Below, in pieces: positions 30,367 through 39,215 of a DNA stretch of 64,000 nucleotides (its first letter is position 1; each line of letters begins with the position of its first letter). Both the position numbers and the translations under genes were made by a program. The notes beneath the pieces were generated by a model. It did not search any database and was not told the DNA's origin. It saw only the letters and a program-made list of their open reading frames with translations. This DNA is from Mycobacterium colombiense (lineage in GTDB: Bacteria; Actinomycetota; Actinomycetes; Mycobacteriales; Mycobacteriaceae). The stretch is taken from NCBI RefSeq assembly GCF_003284935.1, contig NZ_QMEV01000013.1, positions 1-64,000 on the forward strand, given 5' to 3'.

Positions 30367-30417
30367 TTGCCAACGCCCGAACCGAGTTACTAGGATATGC
30401 AAGTATCCGCTTAAGCG
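30367..30417 (+). promoter_or_regulatory. mmsA promoter with overlapping palindromes
   Basis: A -35 TTGCCA (30367-30372) and a -10 TAGGAT (30391-30396) are 18 bases apart. Over the -10 and expected start lies an inverted repeat GGATA-N6-TATCC (30393-30408), directly followed by the palindrome CGCTTAAGCG (30408-30417). These are good candidates for an operator of a repressor that controls valine breakdown. The regulator is not identified. Confidence 0.5.
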
Positions 30418-30439
30418 CTCAACCACACCCGAGGGCCTC

Positions 30440-31972
30440 ATGACCACACAGATTCCGCACTTCATCGACGGGCAGCGCACCGCCGGCCAGTCCGGCCGCA
30501 GCGCCGACGTCTTCGACCCGAGCACCGGGAGCGTGCAGGCCACCGTGCCGATGGCCGGCCAGGCCGACATCGACGCCGCGGTGGCATCGGCAGTTGAGGC
30601 CCAAAAGGGTTGGGCGGCAACGAATCCGCAGCGGCGAGCCCGGGTGATGATGCGCTTCATCGAGCTGGTCAACCAGTCAGTCGACGAGCTGGCCGAGCTG
30701 CTGTCGCGCGAACACGGCAAGACGCTGGCCGACGCCAAGGGCGACATCCAGCGCGGCATCGAGGTCATCGAGTTCTGCATCGGCATCCCCCACCTGCTCA
30801 AGGGCGAGTACAGCGAGGGCGCCGGGCCGGGCATCGACGTCTACTCGCTGCGCCAGCCGCTGGGTGTGGTCGCCGGCATCACCCCGTTCAACTTCCCGGC
30901 GATGATCCCGCTGTGGAAGGCCGGCCCGGCGCTGGCCTGCGGCAACGCCTTCGTGCTCAAGCCCAGCGAGCGTGACCCGTCGGTCCCGGTCCGGCTCGCC
31001 GAGCTGTTCTTGGAGGCCGGGCTGCCGCCGGGCGTGTTCCAGGTCGTGCACGGCGACAAGGAGGCCGTCGACGCCATCCTGAACCACCCCGACATCCAGG
31101 CCGTCGGGTTCGTCGGCAGCTCCGACATCGCCCAGTACATCTACGCCGGGGCCGCGGCCACCGGCAAGCGCTCACAGTGCTTCGGTGGCGCCAAGAACCA
31201 CATGATCGTGATGCCCGACGCCGACCTGGACCAGGCCGTCGACGCGCTGATCGGCGCCGGGTACGGCAGCGCCGGCGAGCGGTGCATGGCCATCAGCGTC
31301 GCGGTCCCGGTCGGTGACAAGACCGCCGACCGGCTGCGCGCCCGCCTTATCGAGCGGATCAACAACCTGCGCGTGGGCCACAGCCTGGACCCCAAGGCCG
31401 ACTACGGCCCGCTGGTGACCGAAGCGGCCGTGGCGCGGGTGCGCGACTACATCTCCCAGGGCGTCGACGCGGGCGCCGAGCTGGTGATCGACGGCCGCGA
31501 CCGCGCCAGCGACGAGCTGACTTTTGGGCTGACTGACGGCACTGCCAACCTCGAAGGCGGCTTCTTCATCGGCCCCACCCTGTTCGACCACGTGACCCCC
31601 GACATGTCGATCTACACCGACGAGATCTTCGGGCCCGTGCTGTGCATCGTGCGCGCGCATGATTACGAGGAGGCCCTGCGGCTGCCGTCGGAGCACGAAT
31701 ACGGCAACGGCGTGGCGGTTTTCACCCGCGACGGCGACGCCGCCCGCGACTTCGTCTCCCGCGTGCAGGTCGGCATGGTCGGTGTCAACGTGCCGATTCC
31801 GGTGCCGGTGGCCTACCACACCTTCGGCGGCTGGAAGCGGTCCGGGTTCGGCGACCTCAACCAGCACGGTCCCTCGTCGATCCTCTTCTACACCAAGACC
31901 AAGACCGTGACGTCGCGGTGGCCGTCGGGCATCAAGGATGGCGCCGAATTCGTCATTCCCACAATGGATTAG
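30440..31972 (+). CDS. mmsA: Methylmalonate-semialdehyde dehydrogenase (CoA-acylating)
   Basis: Converts methylmalonate semialdehyde (and malonate semialdehyde) with CoA and NAD+ to propionyl-CoA (acetyl-CoA) in valine and pyrimidine breakdown. 510 aa, the same as Rv0753c. Aldehyde dehydrogenase superfamily; the catalytic cysteine is C282 in GSAGERCMAISV, with GITPFNFPAMIP upstream and GFVGSS for the cofactor. First of a tight operon with fadE9 and mmsB, giving the full isobutyryl-CoA to propionyl-CoA branch apart from the hydratase and hydrolase. Confidence 0.96.
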   Translation: MTTQIPHFIDGQRTAGQSGRSADVFDPSTGSVQATVPMAGQADIDAAVASAVEAQKGWAATNPQRRARVMMRFIELVNQSVDELAELLSREHGKTLADAKGDIQRGIEVIEFCIGIPHLLKGEYSEGAGPGIDVYSLRQPLGVVAGITPFNFPAMIPLWKAGPALACGNAFVLKPSERDPSVPVRLAELFLEAGLPPGVFQVVHGDKEAVDAILNHPDIQAVGFVGSSDIAQYIYAGAAATGKRSQCFGGAKNHMIVMPDADLDQAVDALIGAGYGSAGERCMAISVAVPVGDKTADRLRARLIERINNLRVGHSLDPKADYGPLVTEAAVARVRDYISQGVDAGAELVIDGRDRASDELTFGLTDGTANLEGGFFIGPTLFDHVTPDMSIYTDEIFGPVLCIVRAHDYEEALRLPSEHEYGNGVAVFTRDGDAARDFVSRVQVGMVGVNVPIPVPVAYHTFGGWKRSGFGDLNQHGPSSILFYTKTKTVTSRWPSGIKDGAEFVIPTMD

Positions 31973-31979
31973 GGAAATC

Positions 31980-33152
31980 ATGTTCACCCTGAACGACGAC
32001 GAGCGGGTCATCACCGAGACGGCCGCGGCGTTCGCCGCTAAGCGCATCGCGCCGCACGCCCTGGAATGGGATGCGGCCAAACATTTTCCGGTCGATGTGC
32101 TGCGCGAGTCCGCCGAACTCGGCATGGCGGCGATCTACTGTCGTGACGACGTCGGCGGCAGCGGGCTGCGCCGGCTCGACGGGGTCCGCATCTTTGAGCA
32201 ATTGGCCATCGCCGACCCGGTAACGGCCGCTTTTTTGTCCATTCACAACATGTGCGCGTGGATGATCGACAGCTTCGGCACCGAGGAACAACGCAAGGAA
32301 TGGGTCCCGCGGCTGGCGTCGATGGACGTCATCGCCAGCTACTGCCTCACCGAGCCGGGCGCCGGGTCCGACGCCAGCGCGTTGAGCACCCGCGCCGTCA
32401 AACAGGGCCCCGAAAAAAATGCAGACTATGTGCTCGACGGCGTCAAGCAGTTCATCTCCGGCGCGGGCGCCTCGGACGTGTACGTGGTGATGGCCCGCAC
32501 CGGCAATGAGGGCCCGCGCGGCATTTCCGCCTTCGTCATCGAAAAGGGCACCGCGGGACTGAGTTTCGGATCCCTTGAGGAGAAGATGGGCTGGCATGCC
32601 CAACCCACCGCCCAGGTGATCCTGGAGGGGGTCCGGGTGCCGGCCGACGCGATGCTGGGCGGCGCCGACGGCGAGGGCGCCGGGTTCGGCATCGCGATGA
32701 ACGGGCTCAACGGCGGCCGGCTCAACATCGCCGCGTGTTCGCTCGGTGGCGCCCAAGCCGCCGCCGACAAGGCCGGAGCCTATGTGCGCGATCGGCAGGC
32801 GTTCGGGTCGTCCCTGCTCGACGAACCGACCATCCGGTTCACCCTGGCCGACATGGCCACCGGTCTCGAGACATCGCGAATGATGTTGTGGCGGGCGGCC
32901 AACGCGCTGGACACGAACGATCCCGACAAGGTCGAGTTGTGCGCGATGGCCAAGCGCTACGTTACCGACACCTGCTTCGAGGTCGCCGACAAAGCCCTGC
33001 AGCTGCACGGCGGCTACGGCTACCTGCGCGAGTATGGTCTGGAAAAGATCGTCCGCGACCTGCGGGTGCACCGAATCCTGGAAGGGACCAACGAGATCAT
33101 GCGGGTGGTCATCGGCCGGGCCGAAGCCGCACGGGTCCGCGCATCCGTATAG
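31980..33152 (+). CDS. fadE9: Acyl-CoA dehydrogenase (isobutyryl-CoA dehydrogenase type)
   Basis: Flavin acyl-CoA dehydrogenase, 390 aa, the same as Rv0752c. Signature blocks are YCLTEPGAGSDASAL for FAD/substrate binding and LQLHGGYGYLREYGLEKIVR with RILEGTNEIMR at the C-terminus, holding the usual active-site region. The ATG seven bases after the mmsA stop is used; earlier in-frame codons lie inside mmsA. Operon context supports branched-chain (valine) acyl-CoA oxidation. Confidence 0.95.
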   Translation: MFTLNDDERVITETAAAFAAKRIAPHALEWDAAKHFPVDVLRESAELGMAAIYCRDDVGGSGLRRLDGVRIFEQLAIADPVTAAFLSIHNMCAWMIDSFGTEEQRKEWVPRLASMDVIASYCLTEPGAGSDASALSTRAVKQGPEKNADYVLDGVKQFISGAGASDVYVVMARTGNEGPRGISAFVIEKGTAGLSFGSLEEKMGWHAQPTAQVILEGVRVPADAMLGGADGEGAGFGIAMNGLNGGRLNIAACSLGGAQAAADKAGAYVRDRQAFGSSLLDEPTIRFTLADMATGLETSRMMLWRAANALDTNDPDKVELCAMAKRYVTDTCFEVADKALQLHGGYGYLREYGLEKIVRDLRVHRILEGTNEIMRVVIGRAEAARVRASV

Positions 33153-33165
33153 AAAGGTCGTGGAG

Positions 33166-34053
33166 ATGACCGAGCACCTGACGGTGGCCTTCCTGGGCCT
33201 GGGCCACATGGGCGGCCCCATGGCGGCGAATCTCGTTGCGGCCAAACATGCGGTGCGTGGATTCGATCCGGTGCCCGCGGCGTTGTCCGCGGCGACGGAG
33301 GCCGGCGTCACCGCATTCGGCAGCGCCACCGACGCGGTGGCCGGGGCTGACGTCGTCGTCACCATGCTGCCCAACGGGGAGCTGGTCAAGCGCTGCTACG
33401 CGGAGATCCTGCCGGCCGCGCGACCCGGCGCCCTGTTCATCGACAGCTCGACGATCTCGGTCAACGACGCCCGCGAGGTGAATGCGCTGGCGGAGTCGAA
33501 CGGCGTCGCGCAGGTGGACGCGCCCGTCTCGGGCGGGGTCAAGGGTGCCGTCGCCGGGACGCTGGCGTTCATGGTCGGCGGTGACGAGGAGGCCCTGCAA
33601 CGTGCGAGGCCGGTGCTGGAACCCATGGCGAGCAAGATTATTCACTGCGGCGCGGCCGGGGCCGGGCAGGCCGCGAAGGTGTGCAACAACATGGTGCTGG
33701 CGGTGCAGCAGATCGCGATCGGCGAGGCGTTCATCCTGGCGGAGAAGCTGGGGTTGTCCGCGCAGTCGCTGTTCGACGTCATCACCGGGGCCACCGGCAA
33801 CTGTTGGGCCGTGCACACCAATTGCCCTGTGCCCGGCCCGGTTCCGACGTCGCCGGCCAACAACGACTTCAAGCCGGGTTTTGCCGCCGCGCTGATGAAC
33901 AAGGACCTGGGCCTGGCGATGGATGCGGTGTCCTCCACCGGATCGGCGGCGCCGCTGGGCTCCCACGCCGCCGAGATCTACGCGAAATTCGCCGCCGCCC
34001 ACGCCGACAAGGATTTCAGCGCGGTCATCGAGATGCTGCGGGCGCCTGAATAG
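33166..34053 (+). CDS. mmsB: 3-hydroxyisobutyrate dehydrogenase
   Basis: Oxidises 3-hydroxyisobutyrate to methylmalonate semialdehyde, the substrate of MmsA. 295 aa, against 294 in Rv0751c. N-terminal NAD motif FLGLGHMGGPMAANL, substrate motif DAPVSGGVKGA and the catalytic-lysine helix GAGQAAKVCNNM. ATG 13 bases after fadE9, with GGAG just upstream. Last gene of the operon, followed by a convergent MarR gene and a hairpin. Confidence 0.95.
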   Translation: MTEHLTVAFLGLGHMGGPMAANLVAAKHAVRGFDPVPAALSAATEAGVTAFGSATDAVAGADVVVTMLPNGELVKRCYAEILPAARPGALFIDSSTISVNDAREVNALAESNGVAQVDAPVSGGVKGAVAGTLAFMVGGDEEALQRARPVLEPMASKIIHCGAAGAGQAAKVCNNMVLAVQQIAIGEAFILAEKLGLSAQSLFDVITGATGNCWAVHTNCPVPGPVPTSPANNDFKPGFAAALMNKDLGLAMDAVSSTGSAAPLGSHAAEIYAKFAAAHADKDFSAVIEMLRAPE

Positions 34054-34061
34054 CGTCCACC

Positions 34062-34107
34062 GTCGACTTGTTGCGAGAAGTCGGCCGATTCGGCGCAACA
34101 ACGCGAC
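34062..34107. terminator. Hairpin between convergent mmsB and MarR genes
   Basis: The imperfect inverted repeat GTCG-AC-TTGTTGCG / CGCAACAA-CG-CGAC has an 8-base core stem and a 4-base outer stem around an 18-base loop. It lies just after the mmsB stop and before the MarR gene end, so it could stop transcription from either side. No U-tract. Confidence 0.4.
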
Positions 34108-34128
34108 GTTGGGCGCGGGGGGCTAGGG

Positions 34129-34635
34129 CTAGAAGTCACCGGCGTTGCGCCGCAACGTTTCAATGCTCGCCGCCAGGTTCTGCGATTCGGTGTCGGTCAT
34201 CCCGATGTCGGCGAACACCTGCTTGTTGAGGGTGACGGTGGCGTCCTCGACCATGGAGCGGCCCAGGTCGGTGATCTGCACCAGCGTGGTGCGCCCGTCG
34301 GTGGGGTGCGGTACCCGTTGCACCAGTCCGTCGGCCTCCAGCCGCCGGATGGCGTGCGTCACGCTGGTGACATGGACCTGCAACCGGTCGGAGGCCTTGG
34401 TGATGGGCAGCGCCCCGGTCCGGCTGAACGCCAACAGCCGCAGCAGTTCGTACCGCGAGAAGCTCAGGTCGTAGGGGCGCAGCGCGGTCTCGACCCGCGC
34501 CAGCAGGATCTGGTGCGCGCGCATCACCGAGGTCACCGCCACCATGCCCGGTGCCACGTCACCCCACCCGGAGCGCTCCCAATTGGCTCGCGCCGCGGCG
34601 ATCGGATCGCGCTTGTCCGGTTGTGATTGCGCCAC
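34129..34635 (-). CDS. MarR family transcriptional regulator (Rv0737-like)
   Basis: 168 aa winged-helix regulator. The DNA-binding helices lie in LPITKASDRLQVHVTSVTHAI and the wing in HPTDGRTTLVQIT; flanking helices form the dimer. GTG start with an AAGGGG site. It matches in type and rough locus to Rv0737 near sigL. It reads away from the neighbouring four-gene biosynthetic cluster end on the same strand (18 bases downstream of that cluster's direction would be 34653), so it may also respond to that pathway. Ligand unknown. Confidence 0.88.
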   Translation of the reverse strand: MAQSQPDKRDPIAAARANWERSGWGDVAPGMVAVTSVMRAHQILLARVETALRPYDLSFSRYELLRLLAFSRTGALPITKASDRLQVHVTSVTHAIRRLEADGLVQRVPHPTDGRTTLVQITDLGRSMVEDATVTLNKQVFADIGMTDTESQNLAASIETLRRNAGDF

Positions 34636-34652
34636 GCCCCTTCTTACCGCAC

Positions 34653-35705
34653 TTAGCGCCCGGGTGTGGCCTTTCCCAGCGCCGACAGCACCGCCGTCGT
34701 CGACGCTCGGCTGCCCACGGTGATCCGCGCACCACCGTCGGCGTAATACCGCACCCGGGGGCCGCTGTCGCCGAAAACCTCACGCCACGGCCGACACTGC
34801 CCACCGCGGCAGGGCAGATACATGAAATTCGCATGCGCGTCGGTGGTGTCGATCCCCATCGCGCTGAGGCGCTTCCGCAGATGGCGGCGTTCGGCGGTGA
34901 TCAACCGGATGCGGCGCAGCAGTTCGTCTTCCGCGTGATAGGACGCCGCCACCGCAAGCAAACTGGTGATCGCGATGCCGAACGGCAACTGCTGGGACCA
35001 CAGCATCCGGGCCAGCTCGGCCGACGCCACCGCGTAACCGATCCGCAGCCCCGCGAGGCCGTAGGCCTTGGAAAAGGTCCGCACCACCACCACGTTGGGA
35101 AAGCGCGCGACCAGCGCCGCCACGTCGAAACGGTGCTCGGCCGCGGTGAACTCGATATAGGCCTCGTCGAGCAGCACGACGGTGTCGCGCGGCACCCGGC
35201 GGAGAAACCGGAACACGGCGGCCGTGGGCTCGATGGTGCCAGTCGGGTTGTGCGGCCGGCACACCACCACCACCCGCGCCTGCCCGGCCGCGTCGGCCAG
35301 CGCGCCGAGGTCGTTGTGGCCGCGCTCGTCGAGCGGGACGAGCGACGGATTCAGCCGCGCCATCTGCGCGACGATCGGATAGCCGTCGAACGTCGGCGAT
35401 GACATCGCCATCGTGTCACCCGGCGACGTCAGCGCACGCAACGCCTGCAACACGACACCCGTCGCCCCCGCACCCAGCACCACCCGGTCCGCGGACACAC
35501 CGATGTGGGCGGCGATCACGTCGCGCAACCGTTCCGGCAGGAACTCCGGATACCGGTTCGCCGCGCCAACGGACCGGATCAGCGCCGAACGGACCGCCGG
35601 CAGCGGGGGAAACGGATTCTCGTTGAGCGACAGGGCAAACGGATCCACCGCGCTGGGCAGCGCTTCGCAGATCCCGCCGTCCATCAGGCCCGGGACGCGG
35701 TGCAT
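34653..35705 (-). CDS. PLP-dependent aminotransferase, HisC-like
   Basis: Fold-type I aminotransferase, 350 aa, of the histidinol-phosphate/aromatic aminotransferase group. SLNENPFPPLPAV at the N-terminus, cofactor site GAGATGVV, RPHNPTGT, DEAYIEF and the Schiff-base lysine K213 in TFSKAYGLAGLRIGYA. The ATG at 35705 shares its first base with the stop of the KAS III-like gene (TGATG), so it is the last gene of that four-gene operon. Being away from other his genes, it is unlikely to be the housekeeping HisC. It probably aminates the product of the cluster. Confidence 0.85.
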   Translation of the reverse strand: MHRVPGLMDGGICEALPSAVDPFALSLNENPFPPLPAVRSALIRSVGAANRYPEFLPERLRDVIAAHIGVSADRVVLGAGATGVVLQALRALTSPGDTMAMSSPTFDGYPIVAQMARLNPSLVPLDERGHNDLGALADAAGQARVVVVCRPHNPTGTIEPTAAVFRFLRRVPRDTVVLLDEAYIEFTAAEHRFDVAALVARFPNVVVVRTFSKAYGLAGLRIGYAVASAELARMLWSQQLPFGIAITSLLAVAASYHAEDELLRRIRLITAERRHLRKRLSAMGIDTTDAHANFMYLPCRGGQCRPWREVFGDSGPRVRYYADGGARITVGSRASTTAVLSALGKATPGR

Positions 35706-36715
35706 CAGCCCCGCCCACCCCAGCGCACCGCGGCGGCGGCGGCGAAGTCGCCGGCATGCGCGAAGGCCGCCATCAGCACCACGTCCCCGGCCGCGAGCCG
35801 ACCGTCGGATATGGCGCGGTCCAGATTGATCGGGATGCCGGCGCCGAACAGGTTGCCGCACTCATCGAAGGTGTCGAGGTGTCTCGACTGCGGCACCTCG
35901 AGCGCGTCGCGCCAGTTGCGCAGAAACGCCCGGTTCGGCTGGTTGGTGACCAGCAGGTCGATGTTCTTGGCGGCCAACCCGATTCGATCGCACACCGCCA
36001 GCGCCACCTCGGGGACCTGCCGGTTGCCGCGGGCCAGCACCTTGGTGATCTTGCTTTCGGTGAAGCCGATGCTGCCCTCGCCGGGCCCGGCCTGCCACCA
36101 CTTGCGGGGCGGGTCGTAGGAGAGCGTCATCTCGCCCGCGTACTCGCCGTAGTTGCGGCACTCGATATCCAAGATGGGCGATTGGTCGCCCACCGTGACC
36201 AGTCCCACCGCGGCCCCGTCGCCGGGCACCGCGGACTGCGCCTTGCGCCGGATCGTGGGCTGGTCGAAGAATTGACCGGCCGCGTTCTGCGCGATCGCAA
36301 TCAGCGCGGTGTGCCCTTCGCCCGCGGCCAGCAGTTTGCGGGCGACGTTGAGCGCCAAGACAAATGCGCCGCAGCCGCCGTTGTTCAGGTCGAGCACCCA
36401 CGACGGTCGCATGCCCAGCCGGTGCGCGATGCCACCGCCTTGGCCGTAGAACGCCATGTCGGGCACCTGGGTGTGGGTGATCAGCACGTCGGCGCCTTCG
36501 ATGACGTCGTGACCATGCCGCTCGATCAGGCCCTGGGTCGCACGTTCGATCATGTCGATGGAACTCTCGTCCGCGCCGACGTGATGGCGGAACTTGGGCG
36601 CGCGGAACATCACGTTCTCACGCAGGTCGTCGGATTCGGCGAACCGCGCATAGTAGTCGGCGGGGATCCGCTCGCCCGGCAGGTACGTGGAGACATCGAT
36701 CAGGCTGACGCTCAT
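35705..36715 (-). CDS. KAS III-like (FabH family) acyl-condensing or acyl-transfer enzyme
   Basis: 336 aa thiolase-fold protein. The nucleophile is C115 in LNNGGCGAFVLAL. The motif that is H-Q-x-N in FabH reads N258-Q-P-N261, and the GN motif is present at N288 (ECGNLFGAG). The usual Cys-His-Asn triad thus appears as Cys-Asn-Asn. That argues against ordinary decarboxylative fatty acid initiation and for acyl transfer or another condensation, as in KAS III relatives of natural-product pathways. Its stop overlaps the aminotransferase start; four bases separate it from the SRPBCC gene. Product unknown. Confidence 0.85.
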   Translation of the reverse strand: MSVSLIDVSTYLPGERIPADYYARFAESDDLRENVMFRAPKFRHHVGADESSIDMIERATQGLIERHGHDVIEGADVLITHTQVPDMAFYGQGGGIAHRLGMRPSWVLDLNNGGCGAFVLALNVARKLLAAGEGHTALIAIAQNAAGQFFDQPTIRRKAQSAVPGDGAAVGLVTVGDQSPILDIECRNYGEYAGEMTLSYDPPRKWWQAGPGEGSIGFTESKITKVLARGNRQVPEVALAVCDRIGLAAKNIDLLVTNQPNRAFLRNWRDALEVPQSRHLDTFDECGNLFGAGIPINLDRAISDGRLAAGDVVLMAAFAHAGDFAAAAAVRWGGRG

Positions 36716-36719
36716 GGTG

Positions 36720-37367
36720 TCACCTCATCCATACCGGCGTCACCGGCAGCCCGTTGCGGTGGCGGTACTCGGCGATCGCCTTGAGGTTGCGCAGCTCCAG
36801 GTAATGCCCGGCGCCGAACATGTCCCAGAAGTCGCCGACCCACACCGGGCGCTGGGCGGGCGCGGTCTCCGGATAGGGGTTGTGGTCGTAGAACGGGTGG
36901 TGGCAATTCGTCCACAGCACAACCGATCCCGGTTTATCGAGGACCACCGCCGCGTCGACGACGCGCATCAGATAGATCATCCACAGGTGCTTGCCCTGAT
37001 CCCAGGCGCAGTGGTAGTCCACGGTCCGGGCCTGCGCGTTGGCGACCGTGCGGGTGTAGATCTCGGTCTCCGAGCCGAGCCGATCGTGGGCCAGCCACAG
37101 CCCGGGTTCGTCGGTGGGCGTGAATCCGCGCAGGCTGTAGGTCCACTCCTCGAGGCTGCGGGTGTCGGCCATGTACTCATACAACTCGTCGGGTGGACAG
37201 TCGACGTAATCGTTGACGGTGCAGTACTGCCCGAAGACCTGATCGTGCGGGTATACCGACCGCATCATGTCCATGATGATGGGCGTGGCCTTCTCCCTGG
37301 GACTGGTTTCGATGCGGGTGACCCCGTCGATCAGGTCGGGGATGTCCTCAAGCGCTGGCAGCGACAT
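36720..37367 (-). CDS. SRPBCC (START-like) family protein
   Basis: 215 aa. The central part has the look of a polyketide cyclase/START-type ligand-binding fold (NDYVDCPPDELYEYMADTRS, EEWTYSLRGFTP), with many aromatic residues that could line a cavity. No catalytic motif is diagnostic. Its start lies inside the last 20 bases of the ThDP enzyme gene, so translation is coupled. In this cluster it may bind or cyclise an intermediate; this is inferred from company rather than sequence. Confidence 0.7.
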   Translation of the reverse strand: MSLPALEDIPDLIDGVTRIETSPREKATPIIMDMMRSVYPHDQVFGQYCTVNDYVDCPPDELYEYMADTRSLEEWTYSLRGFTPTDEPGLWLAHDRLGSETEIYTRTVANAQARTVDYHCAWDQGKHLWMIYLMRVVDAAVVLDKPGSVVLWTNCHHPFYDHNPYPETAPAQRPVWVGDFWDMFGAGHYLELRNLKAIAEYRHRNGLPVTPVWMR

Positions 37368-39090
37368 TGGTCTGGTTCTCCTTAGCAAGCGAAATATGGT
37401 TCGCGACAGCACCTTTGATGGGTGCCGCCGCGAGAAACGGCGCAAAAGGCGGGATCTCGTCAGCGTTGCACTCGACACTGACCACCGCCGGACCGTCGAT
37501 GCCGAGGGCGGCGCCCATGGCCGCCGCGAACCCATCGACGTCGTTGACGTCCACCGACGTCAAGCCCGGGAACATCGCCGCCAGCCCGGCACCCAGCCGG
37601 CTGGGGCGAAAACGGTTGTAGCTGTACAGGTTGTCATAGAACAACTGCTCGCGGGTCACACACATCGCGTGCGCGTTGTTGTTGAACAGGACGAACGTCA
37701 CCGGTAGCCGATACTGCACCGCGGTGTGCACCTCCATGCCGTGCATGAAGAACGCGCCGTCCCCGGCGATCACGACGGTGCGGCCGCCGGGCCGGCCACT
37801 GCTGGCACGCCCGAAAGTCATTCCGATCCCCGCCCCGAAGCTGTAGCCCATCCCGCCCATCCCGAGCGCGACGGCAAACCTGCCGCCGCGGCGCGCCGGC
37901 AGGTAGTGGATGGCGGCGGCGCCGGTGTTGCCGGCGTCGACCACGATGTCGGCCCCGTCGGGCAGGACGCCGTCCAGCACGGCCATGGCGTCGCGGTACC
38001 GCACGCCCGGCCCGGCGAAGGGCGGCGGCGCCAGCTCGTTGGGCCGCAGCGCGCCCGGCACCCGCACCTTCGCGGGCCGTCCCGGACCCGAGAGCGCCAG
38101 GGTCAGCATGCGCAGCGAGCCGCGCAGGTCGTCGGTGTGCACGTGCGGGCATGCGACATACGGCGGCGCAGACCCGAGCGACACCGTCGGCACCGCCGCC
38201 AGAGCGCCGTCCAACCCGGTGCGCGCGGTGACCGCCAGGCGCGTGCCCACGATCAGGCATACGGCGCTGCTGGCCACCGCTTCAGCCACACCCGGGTGGC
38301 CCATGACGCCCGTCACCCCGAGCGCGGACGACGATCCGAGGCCGGGTGTGCCGGCGACGTCTTTGGCGTCGGGCACGGTGGCCACCCGCGCGCGCAACAC
38401 CGCGCGCAGGGCTTCGAGCTCGACGCGGGCGTCGTCGCGGGCGACCTGCTCACCGACGATGATGGTCACCGGGCCGCTGGCGTCGCGCAGCATTTCGGCG
38501 ATCGAGTCCGGATTGCCGATGGGGCGCTGACCCTCGACCGGCCTGCCGCCCTGGCCGCACTCCAGGGTTGCTTGCTGAATGTCCTTGGGCAGCAACAGGA
38601 CCGCGGGGCCGCCGGTGCGTGCCGCGGCGATCGCGCGAGGCAGCGACGCGACGATGTCGGCGGGTGTCCGCAGCCGCTGACAGAACAGCGACACCGCCGA
38701 GAACAGCGCCTCGGCGTTCAGCGATCCGTTTGCGCCGCTGGTGTCCTGGAAGCTGCCCTGGCCGTCCATGGCGGTGGCGGGCTGACCGACCAACGCCAGC
38801 ACCGGCACCCGGCTGGCGAGCGACTCGCCCAGCCCGGCGACCAGGTTCAGCGCTCCCCCGCCCGAGGTCGCGGCCACCACACCCAGGCCGGCCCCGCCGC
38901 GGCTGTACCCGTCGGCCATGGTGGCCGCGGAGAACTCGTGCTTGGCCAGCACGGCGTCGATGCCGGGCCGGAAGTGGGCGGCGTCGTACACGTCCTCGAT
39001 GTTGGCGCCGTCCACACCGAAGAGGTGGTCGACCCCGATTGCCGCGAGGTGCCCGACGATGTGGTCGGCCACCCGGTACCTGCCGAGCAT
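37348..39090 (-). CDS. Thiamine diphosphate-dependent enzyme (acetolactate synthase/decarboxylase fold)
   Basis: 580 aa with the three-domain layout of the family. The cofactor-activating glutamate is E52 in AKHEFSAATMADGYSR, the central domain has IVGEQVARDD, and the C-terminal ThDP/metal motif begins GDGAFFMHGMEVHTAVQY and ends in NNNAHAM. The ATG at 39090 has AGGAG upstream. First gene of the cluster with the SRPBCC, KAS III-like and aminotransferase genes. No small regulatory subunit accompanies it, so it is not a standard IlvB. Carboligation or 2-oxoacid decarboxylation feeding an unknown product is likely. Confidence 0.87.
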   Translation of the reverse strand: MLGRYRVADHIVGHLAAIGVDHLFGVDGANIEDVYDAAHFRPGIDAVLAKHEFSAATMADGYSRGGAGLGVVAATSGGGALNLVAGLGESLASRVPVLALVGQPATAMDGQGSFQDTSGANGSLNAEALFSAVSLFCQRLRTPADIVASLPRAIAAARTGGPAVLLLPKDIQQATLECGQGGRPVEGQRPIGNPDSIAEMLRDASGPVTIIVGEQVARDDARVELEALRAVLRARVATVPDAKDVAGTPGLGSSSALGVTGVMGHPGVAEAVASSAVCLIVGTRLAVTARTGLDGALAAVPTVSLGSAPPYVACPHVHTDDLRGSLRMLTLALSGPGRPAKVRVPGALRPNELAPPPFAGPGVRYRDAMAVLDGVLPDGADIVVDAGNTGAAAIHYLPARRGGRFAVALGMGGMGYSFGAGIGMTFGRASSGRPGGRTVVIAGDGAFFMHGMEVHTAVQYRLPVTFVLFNNNAHAMCVTREQLFYDNLYSYNRFRPSRLGAGLAAMFPGLTSVDVNDVDGFAAAMGAALGIDGPAVVSVECNADEIPPFAPFLAAAPIKGAVANHISLAKENQTNVAASA

Positions 39091-39215
39091 GCGCTGACGT
39101 TCTCCTGACGCCGCAAAGGGCCGTGATATTTGCCCTTTTGCGAAGAAACGAGGTAGATGCCCGGCCGGTTCATTGCCGCCATGAACCGTTCGCCGGTCGC
39201 CATCGTGGTGTTGAG

